Shown one piece after another: positions 1-8,709 of a stretch of DNA of 64,000 nucleotides. A program made the position numbers and the translations under genes. Origin of the DNA: Bifidobacterium castoris (GTDB lineage Bacteria; Actinomycetota; Actinomycetes; Actinomycetales; Bifidobacteriaceae); NCBI RefSeq assembly GCF_003952025.1, contig NZ_QXGI01000003.1:62001-126000 (forward strand). The letters are read 5' to 3'. Position 1 is the stretch's first letter. Each line of letters starts with the position of its first letter. The notes below the pieces were generated by a model. That model saw only the letters and a program-made list of their open reading frames with translations. It had not been told where the DNA came from and did no database searches.

Positions 1-265
1 TCCCGTCCTGCGGCATCTGCAATGTCGAGGCGTCGCTTTGGGCGAGACGGAAGGTCACGGCGCGCCGATCGTCGAAGACGCCGTCCTCGACGGTCATCGT
101 GCCGGCTGTCGTCTTCGAATCAAGGTCCGAGGGAGGGACGGGCCGTATCAGGAGCAATGCAAGTCCCATGCCGATGGCGAGCATGACCGCGCAAAGCAAC
201 ACGATGACTGACATGCTGATGCGCGGCGTGTGGCGCATGATCCTTGGGCGCGTGTGATTGCTCAT
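1..265 (-). CDS. Efflux-type membrane-anchored adaptor protein, N-terminal part (cut by window edge)
   Basis: The frame is open from an ATG at 265 to the window edge, giving 88 N-terminal residues. A basic N-terminus is followed by one hydrophobic segment (about residues 19-42), then an outside region containing VEDGVFDDRRAVTF and QMPQDG. This layout resembles the membrane-fusion or peptidoglycan-binding adaptors that sit beside ABC exporters in actinobacteria; that match is by pattern only. It lies 36 bp after a lipoprotein gene on the same strand and could be the last visible member of an operon with the small secreted peptide at 1021-1305. An ABC transporter would be expected beyond position 1 but cannot be seen. 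Confidence 0.5.
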   Translation of the reverse strand, partial: MSNHTRPRIMRHTPRISMSVIVLLCAVMLAIGMGLALLLIRPVPPSDLDSKTTAGTMTVEDGVFDDRRAVTFRLAQSDASTLQMPQDG

Positions 266-301
266 GGGGGTGGCTTCTCTCGTGACGTTGCGGATTAGGC
301 C

Positions 302-928
302 TTATGCGTTGGGGTTGGCGTTGCAGGCCCAGTAGGCTGGTGATTTCTCGGCGTCGTAGTCGGAACGTTGTTCATTGAAGTACTTGCCGAAGTACTCGTC
401 GTCGAGGTCGGGGTCGGTGACGATGCGTTTGTAGTCGTCGGCGGTCATTGTCTGGTCGGCGATATCATGACGCTTGAGGCAGGCGACAAGCGCCTCCACG
501 GAATCGGAGTCGGGATCTTGCCCATCGAGCTGATGCAGCTGCTCCACATAAGGCAACGCAGTGTCTGCGACACACTCTTGTATATATTCATCTATTTGAT
601 CGACGCTGACTCCGGGAGGAAAACGTTCGCTTCTTCTACCGTCCGTTCCCTCGTATTCCACGGTGGCGCCCTTTTCCCCGAGGCAGTCGGCATACATCTG
701 TCTTACCTGATCGAATTCCGCATCGGTAATATGCTCATCGATGAGTATCCTTCGTACAACGTCGGATTGTGTGAAGTTGTAGGCTTTTTCATAGGTGATT
801 GAGTTCGGGCCGGAGAATGTGACATGGTTCTTATCGAAATCGACTGGTGACGATGTTGACGTCCGGCCGCAACCAGTCAGAGTGAGGACACTGCATAATA
901 GAGGAATAATGATGCTTAATCGTTTCAT
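302..928 (-). CDS. Lipoprotein of unknown function (copy 1)
   Basis: 208 residues from the ATG at 928, chosen because AAGGAG lies a few bases upstream; an earlier ATG at 1000 would spoil the signal peptide. The N-terminus MKRLSIIIPLLCSVLTLTGC is a lipoprotein signal with the lipobox cysteine at residue 20. The rest is acidic and hydrophilic, with paired cysteines (C-L-G-E, C-V-A, C-L-K, W-A-C) that could form disulfides outside the cell. It is a paralogue of the protein at 2427-3020; the last 30 or so residues are almost identical. I recognise no known family. Its position after a bacteriocin-like gene makes an accessory or immunity role conceivable, which is inference. Confidence 0.75.
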   Translation of the reverse strand: MKRLSIIIPLLCSVLTLTGCGRTSTSSPVDFDKNHVTFSGPNSITYEKAYNFTQSDVVRRILIDEHITDAEFDQVRQMYADCLGEKGATVEYEGTDGRRSERFPPGVSVDQIDEYIQECVADTALPYVEQLHQLDGQDPDSDSVEALVACLKRHDIADQTMTADDYKRIVTDPDLDDEYFGKYFNEQRSDYDAEKSPAYWACNANPNA

Positions 929-970
929 GCTATGCTCCTTTACTAAAACAAATAAGTAAACATGAAGTTT

Positions 971-998
971 GGTCTGGTCGGCTGTAGCCGACCAGACC
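971..998 (-). terminator. Attenuator-like hairpin between peptide and lipoprotein genes
   Basis: GGTCTGGTCGGCT and its exact reverse complement form a 13-bp stem with a 2-base spacer. It lies between the stop of the secreted peptide gene (1021) and the lipoprotein start (928). There is no clean U-tract behind it on the minus strand, so partial read-through or RNA stabilisation is as likely as full termination. Confidence 0.5.
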
Positions 999-1020
999 AT
1001 CGGAAGCGAGGGTTCGCTGT

Positions 1021-1305
1021 TCAGGAGAAGTTGGCTCCGAAATCGATGACGGGAAGTCCGCGGGAATATGCCGATGACTTATGGTATGTGGCAGCATTCG
1101 CGCCCCAGAATGTCTGGGTCGAACCATCCGGGTATTGAGCCTTCTGGTAGTGTTGTGAACTGTACGGTACAGAGGTGGCCATGGAATAATCCAGATAGAC
1201 CACGCCTTTTCCGTAAACTTCGTACGCTTGTGCGATACCGGTGAATCCGAACAGCGATCCCAGTATCGCAGCGACAGCCAGTAGCTTGCGTGTCTTTGAC
1301 TTCAT
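1021..1305 (-). CDS. Small secreted peptide, lactococcin 972-like (putative bacteriocin)
   Basis: 94 residues from the ATG at 1305, with AAAGGAG about 10 bases upstream; a TTG six bases earlier is too close to that site. A Sec signal peptide (basic KSKTRK, hydrophobic core, cleavage expected after AQA at about residue 28) leaves a mature peptide of about 66 residues rich in Tyr, Ser and aromatic residues, without cysteines. Size, Sec signal, an early Gly-rich aromatic stretch, central YSSQHY and a terminal WGANAATYHK...FGANF block resemble the lactococcin 972 family. The match is weak, and a plain secreted peptide is the alternative. It is followed by a hairpin, a lipoprotein and an exporter-type adaptor, a usual bacteriocin setting. 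Confidence 0.5.
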   Translation of the reverse strand: MKSKTRKLLAVAAILGSLFGFTGIAQAYEVYGKGVVYLDYSMATSVPYSSQHYQKAQYPDGSTQTFWGANAATYHKSSAYSRGLPVIDFGANFS

Positions 1306-1477
1306 CGTCAATCTTCTCCTTTCTTTGATAATCGAGGAACACGTCGTTATATTCCTTGTTTCTTAGTATTACATGATTACGATTTACTTTTTGATGTTTG
1401 TAGCAGTTTTACGACATTGTAGGATGGTGTCTGACATGCCGTATCCATAAAGACATAAGTTGAGATATATATCGTCG

Positions 1478-2141
1478 CTAAATATTGTTATTTCGAGTAT
1501 CGTTCTTAAAGTAATGTATAGCTTCGGTTAGTGTATTTACTTTCATTTTTTCTATCGCTCGATTTTTAAAGGTGTAAACAGTGCTTAATGAAACACCAAG
1601 GTGGCTCGCGTTTTGTCGCGTCGTTTTGTGTTGAGAGTAGAGGTGCAGAACCTGTGCTTCCCGTGCGCTGAGTGGCTTGCGCCGTGTGGGCGCAGTGCTT
1701 TCAAGGTCCGCATGTGCGGTCTTTGTGTCCTTGAAATGTTGGGGGTCGATAGGCTTTCCGTTGGCTAAAAAGGATAAGGCTTGCGGAAAGTTGCCTGGCG
1801 AGATGTCTCTTTGACACGATGCCTTGCGCGCCGGCCTGTGCCAACGCTTCGATATGGGGCTCACACATCCCGGATGACATACCGAGAATGCTTATGGAGT
1901 CCGTCGCCGATCGGATCTGATGGCAGATCTCCGGAGCGTTTGCCGTGTCAAGTGACGTGTCGAGAAGAAGTATCTGAGGCTGCTGTTCCTTTTGCTTATT
2001 GAGACAACGCAGCAATGCTTCGTCCGATGATGATGTCTGCCGGAGAAGCGTGCATAGCTGAGGTTGCCCGCGCAGCCAAGCACCAAGCGATTGAAGGCAC
2101 CAGATATCATCATCCATGATAGCGATGGTCGTTTTCCCCAT
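1478..2141 (-). pseudogene. LuxR/NarL-type response regulator, split by a frameshift
   Basis: From ATG 2141 (preceded by AGGGGGAC) one frame encodes a receiver domain: TTIAIMDDD holds the acidic pocket, LLLDTS the likely phospho-accepting Asp, and GIVSK the conserved Lys. That frame loses the family match at a run of five A on the plus strand (1767-1771). A second frame continues with a LuxR helix-turn-helix (LSAREAQVLHLYSQHKTTRQ, then LGVSLSTVYTFKNRAIEKM) to the stop at 1478. Removing one base in the run joins the two into a normal protein of about 220 residues. No sensor kinase is in view. It may be a true null, a slippage-switched gene or a sequence error. Confidence 0.8.
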
Positions 2142-2178
2142 GCCGTCCCCCTGTTTTTCGTCTTCAAAACCTGAAATC

Positions 2179-2231
2179 ATTGTAGGAGAACGCCAAATAT
2201 TCTGTCCATCGGTCTACCCATTTCGGGTATG
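2179..2231 (-). promoter_or_regulatory. Regulated promoter of the response regulator gene
   Basis: On the minus strand, TGGACA (2208-2203), an 18-bp spacer and TACAAT (2184-2179) form a good sigma-70-type promoter. Five bases upstream of the -35 lies the dyad TACCC-ATTTC-GGGTA (within 2214-2231), centred near -50 from the expected start, where an activator would bind. The same arrangement recurs at 3089-3141. Confidence 0.65.
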
Positions 2232-2426
2232 TGATTAGATATGTTGCCATTCTGCGCTCTCTGCCCCTTCATCGAACTGCTCAACACTGTGCGATACGTT
2301 TAATGAAGAACACAACCACAACGAAGCGTTGCAACGATTACTGCCACCCTCTAGATTGCGCGCCGAACTCCTGGTGCAGCGCCATGAGTATCTGCCGGTG
2401 GCCGCATCCGTTGAGGAGTATGGCAA

Positions 2427-3020
2427 TCAGGAGTTGGGGTTGGCGTTGCAGGCCCAGTAGGCTGGTGATTTCTCGGCGTCGTAGTCGGGACGTTGCTCGT
2501 TGAAGTACTTGCCGAAATACTCGTCGTCGAGGTCGGGGTCGGTGACGATGCGCTTGTAGTCTTCCGCCGTCATCGTTTCGTCGGCGATCCCGTGGCGCTT
2601 GAGACAGTCGACAAGCGGTGTGACAGTGTCTTCGCCAGAGGCATAGCCCTCGACGCTATGAAGGATTTCGATGTATGGCAAGGCGGTTCGTGTTTCACAT
2701 TGTTTGGCGTCCTTGAGCGCCTGCTCGCCGCTTACGCCTACGGGGGCATGTTCGCTGCGAGCACCGGCATCCCCCTCAAATTCGACTTCGTATCCTTCTT
2801 CAAGACAGTTTGAATACATTTCTCTTATCTGATCGAATTCGGCATCGGTGATATGTTCATCGATGAGTATCTTTCGTACGACATCGGATTGTGTCATATC
2901 GTATGCTTTTTGAAAAGTAATCGAATTCGGTCCCGTGAACGTGACATCGTTCTTGTCGAAATCGACCGGTTGTGCGGATTGTGACTGCCCGCACCCTGCC
3001 AGCATGGCCACGATGCACAA
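2427..3020 (-). CDS. Lipoprotein of unknown function (copy 2), start unclear
   Basis: A paralogue of the lipoprotein at 302-928: the two share DFDKN, PNSIT, KAY, QSDVVR, ILIDEHITDAEFDQ and a near-identical end. The lipobox ends ...CIVAMLAGC. Counting from the TTG at 3020, the signal peptide would be only 10 residues, which is too short. The frame stays open upstream to about 3086 and adds a proper signal (TTRKTFTSLSAL before CIVAMLAGC), but no ATG, GTG or TTG opens it. An ATG at 3070 followed by AAGAAACGG is out of frame and meets a stop soon after. The gene therefore either uses an unusual start or has lost its start by a small indel. A well-formed promoter precedes it (3089-3141). Confidence 0.6.
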   Translation of the reverse strand: MCIVAMLAGCGQSQSAQPVDFDKNDVTFTGPNSITFQKAYDMTQSDVVRKILIDEHITDAEFDQIREMYSNCLEEGYEVEFEGDAGARSEHAPVGVSGEQALKDAKQCETRTALPYIEILHSVEGYASGEDTVTPLVDCLKRHGIADETMTAEDYKRIVTDPDLDDEYFGKYFNEQRPDYDAEKSPAYWACNANPNS

Positions 3021-3088
3021 TGCCGATAGTGAGGTGAATGTCTTTCTCGTCGTTATCCCCGTTTCTTCATCGTTGAAGCTTTGGGGTC

Positions 3089-3141
3089 ATCATAAATGAA
3101 GTGTTGATGTCCTGTCCCTCACTCTACGCATTTCGGGTATG
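3089..3141 (-). promoter_or_regulatory. Regulated promoter of lipoprotein copy 2
   Basis: On the minus strand, GGGACA (3118-3113), 18 bp, then TATGAT (3094-3089). Five bases upstream of the -35 is CTACGCATTTCGGGTATG (3124-3141 on the plus strand), which differs by one base from the element at 2214-2231. Identical spacing in both places points to one shared regulator, most simply the LuxR-type protein encoded at 1478-2141. Confidence 0.65.
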
Positions 3142-3248
3142 GGCCTGTATTGTGAAGCCATTGAGATATGCGGTTGAATGACATGGATGCCGAGATCATG
3201 TCGGATGACGGGACCGAGCATGACATGCGCATCCGGCTCGAACGAATA

Positions 3249-3277
3249 GCGGGGCGGCATCATCGATGCCGCCCCGC
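3249..3277 (-). terminator. Hairpin after purD
   Basis: A 12-bp perfect stem (GCGGGGCGGCAT with its complement, loop CATCG) lies just beyond the purD stop on the minus strand. A U-tract is lacking. Confidence 0.5.
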
Positions 3278-3302
3278 GCTATGGGGATGGGGTTAGGTGC
3301 CG

Positions 3303-4568
3303 TCAGCCCTTGAGCGCCTTCGCGCCGATGTCGTGACGGTAGAACATGCCGGTCGTGTCGGCGTCGTCGAGAATCGCGTAGACCTTGCGCTGCGCCTCGG
3401 CGAGCGTCGGCGCCGAGGACTCGACGAGCAGCACGCGGCCGGAGTTCGCGACGAGGTCGTCTCCGTCGCGCGCGACACCCGCGTAGTAGACGTGCGAGTC
3501 GTCGTCGACGTGCAGCTCGGGGATGCGCGCGCCCTTGACGACGTCGTTCGGATAGCCGTCGGAGGCGAGCACGACGCCGAGCGTCGCGTTGTCCTCGTCC
3601 CATGTGAACTCGGGCGTCTCGCCGTTGAGGATCGCGTCGATCGCGGCGCCGAGGTCGCTCGTGAGCTTCGGCAACACGACCTCGGTCTCCGGGTCGCCGA
3701 AGCGCGCGTTGAACTCGATGACCTTCGGGCCGTCGGCGGTCGCGATGAGGCCGGCGTAGAGGATGCCGGTGAACGGCGTGCCGTCCTGCGCCATCGCCTC
3801 GACGGTCGGCTTGACGATCGTAGCGATCGCCTCGTCGACGACGTCCTGGCCGATTTGCGGAACCGGGCTGTAGGCGCCCATGCCGCCGGTGTTCGGACCC
3901 CGATCGTCGTCGTAGGCGCGCTTGTGGTCCTGGCTGATCGGCATCGGCCAGAAGTCGGTGCCGTTGACGAAGCTCATCAGCGAGAACTCCTGACCCTCGA
4001 GGAAGTCCTCGATGACGACCTTCGCTCCGGCGGAGCCGAAACGATGGTCGACGAAGATGTCGTTGAGCGCGGCGACGGCCGTCTCCTCGTCCATCGCGAC
4101 GGTCACGCCCTTGCCGGCGGCCAGGCCGTCCGCCTTGATGACGATCGGCGCGCCGTGCCCGTGCACGTACTCGACGGCCGGGGCGAGCTCGTCGAAGGTC
4201 CTGTAGGCGGCCGTCGGAATGCCGTAGCGTTCCATGAGCTGCTTGGCGAAGTCCTTCGAGCCCTCGATCTGCGCGGCGGCCTTGCGCGGGCCGAAGGCCT
4301 TGATGCCGGCCTCGGCGAAAGCATCGACGATGCCGTCGATGAGCGGGACCTCGGGGCCGACGAAGACCCAGTCGTAGTCGTTGTTGCGCACGAAGTCGAT
4401 GAGCGCGGCCTGATTTGAAGGCGCGAGCTGCAACGTGCGGATGCCGTCCTCGAGCTCCATGCCCGGGTTGCCCGGAGCGACGGTGACCTCTTCGACGCTG
4501 CCGCCGCGCAGCAGCGCGTCGGCGATCGCGTGCTCGCGCGCGCCGGAACCGATGACCAAAACCTTCAT
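3303..4568 (-). CDS. purD: Phosphoribosylamine-glycine ligase (GAR synthetase)
   Basis: 421 residues; start at ATG 4568 (MKVLVIGSGAREHA) with AGAAGAG upstream. The enzyme joins glycine to phosphoribosylamine using ATP, step 2 of purine synthesis. The ATP-grasp layout is clear: an N-terminal GSGAREHA dinucleotide-fold motif, GPEVPLIDGIVD, IKADGLAAGKGV (ATP-binding loop), and IEFNARFGDPETE with metal-binding acidic residues. Length is normal for the family. It is the last gene of the minus-strand group purF-purM-purD, 112 bp after purM, with a hairpin in that gap. Confidence 0.97.
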   Translation of the reverse strand: MKVLVIGSGAREHAIADALLRGGSVEEVTVAPGNPGMELEDGIRTLQLAPSNQAALIDFVRNNDYDWVFVGPEVPLIDGIVDAFAEAGIKAFGPRKAAAQIEGSKDFAKQLMERYGIPTAAYRTFDELAPAVEYVHGHGAPIVIKADGLAAGKGVTVAMDEETAVAALNDIFVDHRFGSAGAKVVIEDFLEGQEFSLMSFVNGTDFWPMPISQDHKRAYDDDRGPNTGGMGAYSPVPQIGQDVVDEAIATIVKPTVEAMAQDGTPFTGILYAGLIATADGPKVIEFNARFGDPETEVVLPKLTSDLGAAIDAILNGETPEFTWDEDNATLGVVLASDGYPNDVVKGARIPELHVDDDSHVYYAGVARDGDDLVANSGRVLLVESSAPTLAEAQRKVYAILDDADTTGMFYRHDIGAKALKG

Positions 4569-4642
4569 GTCTCTTCTTTCTTCGGGGGAGTGGTTGGGAA
4601 AATCGTTGGAAACAACGCAAAATCGTCGGGGGAGACAACGTG

Positions 4643-4673
4643 GAAGGCCGCACGCGTGACGCGCGCGGCCTTC
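4643..4673 (-). promoter_or_regulatory. Hairpin in the purM-purD gap
   Basis: GAAGGCCGC and its reverse complement GCGGCCTTC enclose a 13-base GC-rich loop, just downstream of the purM stop on the minus strand. No U-tract follows. It could set the ratio of purD to purM transcript; that is inference. Confidence 0.35.
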
Positions 4674-4680
4674 GGAGGGC

Positions 4681-5715
4681 TCAGACGAGCTCCACGTCCC
4701 GGTCGGACCTCTCGACGACGGAGCCGATGCGGTACGCCGCCTCGTTCGCATGATCGAGCAGGTTCATGACCTCGTCGACGCGGTCGGCGGGCACGGCGAC
4801 GACCATACCGACGCCCATGTTGAAGATGTTGTACATCTCCATATGGTCGACGTCTCCGGCCTTCTCGATGACGTCGAAGATCGGCGGCACCGGCCAGGCG
4901 TCCAGATCGATGCGCGCGGCGAGGCCGTCGGGCAGCATGCGCGGCACGTTCTCGATGAAGCCGCCGCCGGTGATGTGGGCGACGCCGTGCACGAGGCCGG
5001 CCTCGAACAGCGGCATGAGCGCGTTCACGTAGATCTTCGTCGGCGTGAGCAGCACGTCGCCGAGCTCGCGGTCTCCCAGCTCGGGCAGACGCGTGCGCAC
5101 CGTGTAGCCGGCCTGCTCGAAGAGCGCCTTGCGCACGAGCGAGAAGCCGTTCGAATGCACGCCGGTGGACGGCAGGCCGATGAGGACGTCGCCGGAGCGG
5201 ATCGCGGAGCCGTCGACGATCTTCGCGCGTTCGACGCAGCCGACCGTGAATCCGGCCAGATCGTACTCGTCGGCGTCGTACATGCCCGGCATCTCGGCGG
5301 TCTCGCCGCCGATGAGCGCGGCGCCGGCCTGCACGCAGCCGTCGGCGACGCCGGAGACGACCTGTTCGAGCATGGCCGGATCGTTCTTGCCACAGGCGAT
5401 GTAGTCGAGGAAGAACAGCGGCTGCGCGCCCTGGGCGACGACGTCGTTGACGCACATCGCGACGCAGTCGACGCCGATCGTGTCGTGCTTGTCCATGAGC
5501 TTGGCGATGACGAGCTTCGTGCCGACGCCGTCGGTGCCGGAGATGAGCACCGGCTCCTTGTAGTTGAGCGAGGCGAGGTCGAAGAGGCCTCCGAAGCCGC
5601 CGATGCCGCTGACGACGCCCGGGCGGTCCGTGCGTGCGACGTGCGATTTGATGCGCTTGACCACTTCGTAGCCGGCTTCGACGCTCACACCCGCGTCTTC
5701 ATATGCTTGTGGCAT
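4681..5715 (-). CDS. purM: Phosphoribosylformylglycinamidine cyclo-ligase (AIR synthetase)
   Basis: 344 residues from ATG 5715. It closes FGAM to aminoimidazole ribonucleotide with ATP, step 5 of purine synthesis. Family motifs are plain: [11 protein letters not shown] at the start, [12 protein letters not shown] (nucleotide-binding), [24 protein letters not shown], and [12 protein letters not shown] near residue 240. The length is as expected. It lies 92 bp after purF and is followed by purD on the same strand, so one transcript is likely. Confidence 0.97.
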   Translation of the reverse strand: MPQAYEDAGVSVEAGYEVVKRIKSHVARTDRPGVVSGIGGFGGLFDLASLNYKEPVLISGTDGVGTKLVIAKLMDKHDTIGVDCVAMCVNDVVAQGAQPLFFLDYIACGKNDPAMLEQVVSGVADGCVQAGAALIGGETAEMPGMYDADEYDLAGFTVGCVERAKIVDGSAIRSGDVLIGLPSTGVHSNGFSLVRKALFEQAGYTVRTRLPELGDRELGDVLLTPTKIYVNALMPLFEAGLVHGVAHITGGGFIENVPRMLPDGLAARIDLDAWPVPPIFDVIEKAGDVDHMEMYNIFNMGVGMVVAVPADRVDEVMNLLDHANEAAYRIGSVVERSDRDVELV

Positions 5716-5807
5716 GGTGACCTTCCTGTCCGCCGCGTAGATCGGCGAGTCGTTTCATTGGTGTTCGGATGGTTGGTGGGGCGGTCCGCGGACGCAAGGG
5801 GGACGTC

Positions 5808-7364
5808 CTAGATGTTCGGGACCATGTATTCGGTGGGCGCGTCGGAGGCGTGCTCGCCGAAGGGCTTCTGGTGCATCGTGTACTCGGTGCCCTCGTACAT
5901 CGTCTTCTTGCCGTTGTATCCGGGCAGCGTGACGCGGTCCTCCGGCGTGAGCGAGGCGAGGAAGTCGGCCTCGTAGTCGTCGAGCGCGGTCGGATAGTCG
6001 CCGTTGAAGTAGGCGACGCACAGGCCGCCGTACGGCGCGTCCGCGTTCAGGCCGATCGATTCGATCAGGCCGTCGAGGGAGAGGAAGGCGAGGGAGTCCG
6101 CGCCGATGAACTCGCGGATCTCATCGACCGATTTCTTCGCGGCGATGAGCTCCTGCGTCGTCGAGATGTCGATGCCGTAGAAGCACGGGTACTTGAGCGG
6201 CGGCGAGCTGATGCGCATGTGCACCTCGGCGGCGCCGGCCTCCTTGAGCAGCTGCACGATGCGCTTCGACGTCGTGCCGCGCACGATCGAATCGTCGATG
6301 ACGACGATGCGCTTGCCCTTGACGACCGATTTGACGGCGGAGAGCTTCATGCGCACTCCCTGCTCGCGCAGCGCCTGCGTCGGCTGGATGAAGGTGCGCG
6401 CGACGTACTGGTTCTTGATCAGGCCCATCTCGTTAGGCAGTCCGGCCTCTTCTGAATAGCCGGAGGCCGCCGACAGCGACGAGTTCGGCACGCCGATGAC
6501 CATGTCCGCCTCGACCGGCGACTCCTGCGCGAGGCGCGCGCCCATGCGCTTGCGCGCCGAATGCACGTTGACGCCGTAGATGTCGGAGTCGGGGCGCGCG
6601 AAGTAGATGTACTCCATCGAGCAGATCGACAGCTGCGTGCGGCTCGTGTACTTGACGGTGCGGTAGCCGGAATCGTTGATGATGATCATCTCGCCGGGCT
6701 GGATGTCGCGGATGCGCTCGGCGCCGACGACGTCGAGCGCGCAGGTCTCGGAGGCGAGCACGTAGGCGCCGTTCGTCATGCGGCCGAGCGAAAGCGGGCG
6801 GAAGCCGTTGGGGTCGAGCGCGCCGATCATCTCGTGCTCGGTCATGATCAGGTAGGCGAAGCCGCCGTGCACGGTGTTGAGCGCCTCCTGCAGCTTGTCG
6901 ACGACGGTGCTGCGCACCGAGCGGCGCACCAGATGCATGAGCACCTCGGTGTCCGAGTTGGAGTGGAAGATCGCGCCCTCGTTCTCGAGCGCGCGGCGCA
7001 GCGAGAAGCAGTTCGTCAGGTTGCCGTTGTGGCACAGCGCCATGTCCCCGTCATGGAAGCGGAAGACGAAGGGCTGGATGTTGTCGATGCCGCCGGAGCC
7101 GGCGGTCGCGTACCGGACATGGCCGATCGCGGCGTCCCCCTGCAGCCGCTGGATGTCCTTCTCGTCCTGGAACACCTGGGTGAGCAGGCCGAGGCCGCGG
7201 TGTCCGATGAGATGGCCGTGGTCGTTGGAGACGATGCCCGCCCCCTCCTGGCCACGATGTTGCAATGCGTGTAATCCGAAGTAGGTGAGGCGCGCGGCAT
7301 CGGGGTGTCCCCATACGCCGAAAATGCCACATTCCTCATGGATCTCTTCGAGTTCAGCCGACAA
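5808..7364 (-). CDS. purF: Amidophosphoribosyltransferase
   Basis: 518 residues. The start is a TTG at 7364 preceded by AAGGAG at good spacing. The enzyme commits PRPP and glutamine to phosphoribosylamine, step 1 of purine synthesis. After an 11-residue leader that is likely removed comes the N-terminal nucleophile cysteine ([10 protein letters not shown], Cys12) of the glutaminase domain, then HNGNLTN. The C-terminal phosphoribosyltransferase domain has the PRPP loop [13 protein letters not shown]. It leads the purF-purM-purD group. I saw no riboswitch in the 265 bp upstream. Confidence 0.97.
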   Translation of the reverse strand: MSAELEEIHEECGIFGVWGHPDAARLTYFGLHALQHRGQEGAGIVSNDHGHLIGHRGLGLLTQVFQDEKDIQRLQGDAAIGHVRYATAGSGGIDNIQPFVFRFHDGDMALCHNGNLTNCFSLRRALENEGAIFHSNSDTEVLMHLVRRSVRSTVVDKLQEALNTVHGGFAYLIMTEHEMIGALDPNGFRPLSLGRMTNGAYVLASETCALDVVGAERIRDIQPGEMIIINDSGYRTVKYTSRTQLSICSMEYIYFARPDSDIYGVNVHSARKRMGARLAQESPVEADMVIGVPNSSLSAASGYSEEAGLPNEMGLIKNQYVARTFIQPTQALREQGVRMKLSAVKSVVKGKRIVVIDDSIVRGTTSKRIVQLLKEAGAAEVHMRISSPPLKYPCFYGIDISTTQELIAAKKSVDEIREFIGADSLAFLSLDGLIESIGLNADAPYGGLCVAYFNGDYPTALDDYEADFLASLTPEDRVTLPGYNGKKTMYEGTEYTMHQKPFGEHASDAPTEYMVPNI

Positions 7365-7629
7365 GCCAAAACTCCTTCCACAACTGGAGACAAGGGATTC
7401 GCTACGGGATAAACCCTAGCAAGTGTCGGCTACATCGGGAAACGCGGATTTTGCGAAAACGGCGAAATCGCAAGGAGGCGGGGCATCGGTGCTTTCGCAT
7501 TGTGGACGGATGGTCCGCCGGTGTGCGGAGGCGTATGGAATCGCCCCGCGCATCCGGCTGGGCGTCATGTGGTCGCGGCGCTCGATGACTCGATGGGTGA
7601 CGTGCCGCGACCGCAGATGGGTTACGGGT

Positions 7630-8460
7630 TCAATGGGCGTAATGCTCGAGGCGATCGAGCCAGTCCGCGGCCAATGCGTCGAAGGGGTCGCTGCGCTCGA
7701 TCTGGGCATTGTGCCCGGCGGCATCGAGCACCGCGAACGTCGCACGCGGATACGACGGGAGCAGCCGCATGAGGTCGCGATACCCCACGACGTCGTCCTG
7801 CCTGCCGGTAACGAACAGCGAGGGTCGGTCGAACCCCAGCTGCGCGATACGCGCGTCCACATCGAATGAATACGCATATGACTGGGAAAGCGCGTGCAGG
7901 AACGGCGGGTCGGCGGCGTCCATCCCGTCGCGCAATGCGGTAACGTACCGGTCGTGCGTGCGTTTGTCCGCGATGACGAAGGAGTCCATGAACCTGCTGC
8001 GGTCCTTGGCATCAAGGGAACGCAGATAGTCGTCATCCGTGAAATGCGTCACATCATCGGGCAGATCGCGCATGCCGTGCGGAGCGTTGACCACCGGGCA
8101 GACGAGCATCAGGCCGGTCACATCCGATGGCCGGCGGGACAGCACGCCCCGGGCGAGATAGCCGCCGTATGATTCACCGACGAGCGCGAACCGGTCTCCC
8201 GCGACATCGTCCGCGAATGCGACGATCGCCTCGAGGATGCGGTCGGAGGAGGCGAAGCCGAGCGGCGCCGTCGAGGAGCCCATGCCCGGCAGGTCCAGAT
8301 ACAGACGTCGGTACGCATGGGCCCCATGCTTGCGAAAGACGGGCTCCATGCAATCGGTCATGATTCGCATGTCGCAACCCATGCCATGGATGAGCAGCAT
8401 CGGGTCGCCGGTGCCGATATCCTCGTAATGCAGTCGCACATCGCCGTAAGTGTAGAACAT
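7630..8460 (-). CDS. Alpha/beta-hydrolase family protein
   Basis: 276 residues from ATG 8460 (MFYTYGDVRLHY), with GGAGGTG 10 bases upstream; the longer frame to 8589 lacks such a site. The alpha/beta-hydrolase fold shows LLIHGMGCD (oxyanion region), the nucleophile elbow GESYGG, the acid region FVTGRQDDVVG and the catalytic histidine in AGHNAQIE. The closest family type is the esterase/proline-iminopeptidase group with a small lid domain; the substrate cannot be told. It is divergent from the polymerase gene at 8746 and separate from purF by 265 bp. Confidence 0.85.
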   Translation of the reverse strand: MFYTYGDVRLHYEDIGTGDPMLLIHGMGCDMRIMTDCMEPVFRKHGAHAYRRLYLDLPGMGSSTAPLGFASSDRILEAIVAFADDVAGDRFALVGESYGGYLARGVLSRRPSDVTGLMLVCPVVNAPHGMRDLPDDVTHFTDDDYLRSLDAKDRSRFMDSFVIADKRTHDRYVTALRDGMDAADPPFLHALSQSYAYSFDVDARIAQLGFDRPSLFVTGRQDDVVGYRDLMRLLPSYPRATFAVLDAAGHNAQIERSDPFDALAADWLDRLEHYAH

Positions 8461-8709
8461 GATGGGCTGCACACCTCCATTGCTGTCGCGGCACGGGTGT
8501 CGCGCCGCTCCCGTCATTATAATCCACTGGGTCATGCGGTCTTTCGGTATCGGGTGCAATCCTTCCCGGTCGACGCATCGTGTGTGCATGACCGGCTGCG
8601 CTCGGGGCGGTTATTCAGAGAGGATTGGCACCCCTGTGCCGATCGTGTTGACAGAGGTGAACAACGTACGGCTCTCGCGTACGAGCATCGCCACGTCGGC
8701 GCGCCGGAG

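Noticed and set aside
930-1342. Minus-strand frames overlapping the secreted peptide gene
   Set aside because: They overlap a gene with a proper ribosome site and signal peptide, and they have none themselves.
4750-7274. Long plus-strand frames opposite purM and purF
   Set aside because: They are shadow frames rich in Arg, Asp and Val, without start signals.
7365-7629. Purine riboswitch or PurR box upstream of purF
   Set aside because: No riboswitch core or repeated box could be recognised by eye.
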